Below, one piece after another: positions 63,601-64,000 of a DNA stretch of 64,000 nucleotides. The notes under the pieces are model-generated. The model did not search any database. It worked only from the letters and a program-made list of their open reading frames with translations, and was not told the DNA's origin. The DNA comes from Jatrophihabitans telluris (GTDB lineage Bacteria > Actinomycetota > Actinomycetes > Mycobacteriales > Jatrophihabitantaceae), in contig NZ_CP097332.1 of the NCBI RefSeq assembly GCF_023516435.1, positions 3,162,001-3,226,000 on the forward strand. Direction: 5' to 3'. Position 1 is the stretch's first letter. The number at the start of each line of letters is the position of its first letter. A program made the translations under genes and the position numbers.

Positions 63601-64000
63601 ATGACCACCACCCTGACCGCGGAGACCTTCGAACAGACGGTCACCGGAAACGACATCGTGCTCGTGGACTTCTGGGCATCGTGGTGCGGGCCGTGTCGCA
63701 TGTTCGCGCCCGTCTACGAGCAGAGTTCGGCGAGCAATCCCGACATCGTCTACGGCAAGGTGGACACCGAAGCCGAGCAGTCCCTCGCCGCGGCCGCCAA
63801 CATCACCTCGATCCCTACGCTGATGGCCTTCCGCGAGGGCATCCTGGTCTTCTCCCAGCCCGGTGCGCTGCCCGCGCCGGCCCTGGAACAACTGGTCAGT
63901 GCCGTGCGTGATCTGGACATGGACGACGTGCGCCGTCAGGTCGAGGACGCACAGACCGCACAGGCCGCGCAGGCCGCGCAGGCCGCGCCCAGCACCCAGG
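63601..64000 (+). CDS. Thioredoxin-domain protein, 3' end cut by the window
   Basis: Thioredoxin fold with the redox motif WCGPC (Cys29, Cys32), the cis-proline in ITSIPTLMAF and a length of about 105 residues. It is followed by a helical Gln/Ala-rich extension (DVRRQVEDAQTAQAAQAAQAA) that runs past the window end without a stop. ATG 63601 has TGGAG seven bases upstream. The extension resembles the tetratricopeptide or Ala-rich tails found on some actinobacterial thioredoxins. The full length is unknown. Confidence 0.88.
   Translation, partial: MTTTLTAETFEQTVTGNDIVLVDFWASWCGPCRMFAPVYEQSSASNPDIVYGKVDTEAEQSLAAAANITSIPTLMAFREGILVFSQPGALPAPALEQLVSAVRDLDMDDVRRQVEDAQTAQAAQAAQAAPSTQ

Overview
The window is a GC-rich chromosomal segment with dense coding, many GTG starts and many 1-4 base gene overlaps (ATGA, GTGA, TGATG). 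The gene content (WhiB, deazaflavin F420 biosynthesis, DUF3499, the 'metallopeptidase family' protein, TIGR03089, an LCP protein next to rmlD/wbbL) marks it as Actinomycetota. The order sahH - manA - SIS protein - manB - DUF3499 - metallopeptidase - whiB2 - fbiA - fbiB - manC - wbbL - rmlD - LCP - TIGR03089 is the backbone known from Mycobacterium (the sahH to TIGR03089 region), but here it is interrupted by extra blocks. I cannot name the genus; no mycolate genes are seen.

Layout. (1) 1-9.8 kb: a MerR-type domain in frame with S-adenosylhomocysteinase; a lipoprotein; a minus-strand sugar-phosphate set (manA, cation diffusion facilitator, SIS/PGI-like protein, Trm112-like protein, manB); DUF3499; a zincin-like protein. 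(2) 9.8-18.1 kb: whiB2-type regulator, fbiC, a PPOX flavoprotein, a DUF4031/GPP34-like protein, fbiA, an unusual fbiB whose partner domain is Nudix rather than nitroreductase, and a serine hydrolase. (3) 18.1-40.8 kb: one co-oriented minus-strand block of about 18 genes for cell-surface polysaccharide: rmlB, rmlD, several GT2 and GT4 glycosyltransferases, a Stealth-like protein, a methyltransferase, a Wzm/Wzt ABC exporter, a SpoIID/LytB protein, a YfhO-type membrane protein, WbbL, a mannose-1-phosphate guanylyltransferase-like protein and an AlkA-like glycosylase. (4) 40.8-46.8 kb: LCP ligase, TIGR03089, a 3-oxoacid CoA-transferase pair, ogt, a GNAT remnant, cinA. (5) 46.9-54.4 kb: MFS carrier, a lone AMP-binding N-terminal domain, a GAF/winged-helix regulator, an acetaldehyde-type dehydrogenase with DUF779, a Na+/H+ antiporter, and a striking 32-bp-period repeat family on both sides of the dehydrogenase operon. 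(6) 54.7-61.9 kb: a DeoR-regulated polyol or sugar uptake and oxidation operon (binding protein, two permeases, zinc dehydrogenase, HAD phosphatase, F420-type LLM oxidoreductase). (7) 61.9-64 kb: GH20 hexosaminidase and a thioredoxin-domain protein cut by the window edge.

How it fits together. manA, manB and the guanylyltransferase supply mannose-1-P and GDP-mannose; rmlB and rmlD make dTDP-rhamnose (rmlA and rmlC are not here). These feed the glycosyltransferases, the Wzm/Wzt pair would export a lipid-linked glycan and the LCP protein would attach it to peptidoglycan. The fbi genes make F420, and the LLM oxidoreductase is a likely F420 user. No stretch of more than 300 bases lacks a gene; no rRNA, tRNA, insertion sequence, phage or CRISPR array was seen. 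I found no clear new defence or secretion system. The most unusual items are the MerR-SahH reading frame, the CofE-Nudix fusion, the 32-bp-period repeats, a probable CTG start and the DUF4031-GPP34 fusion.
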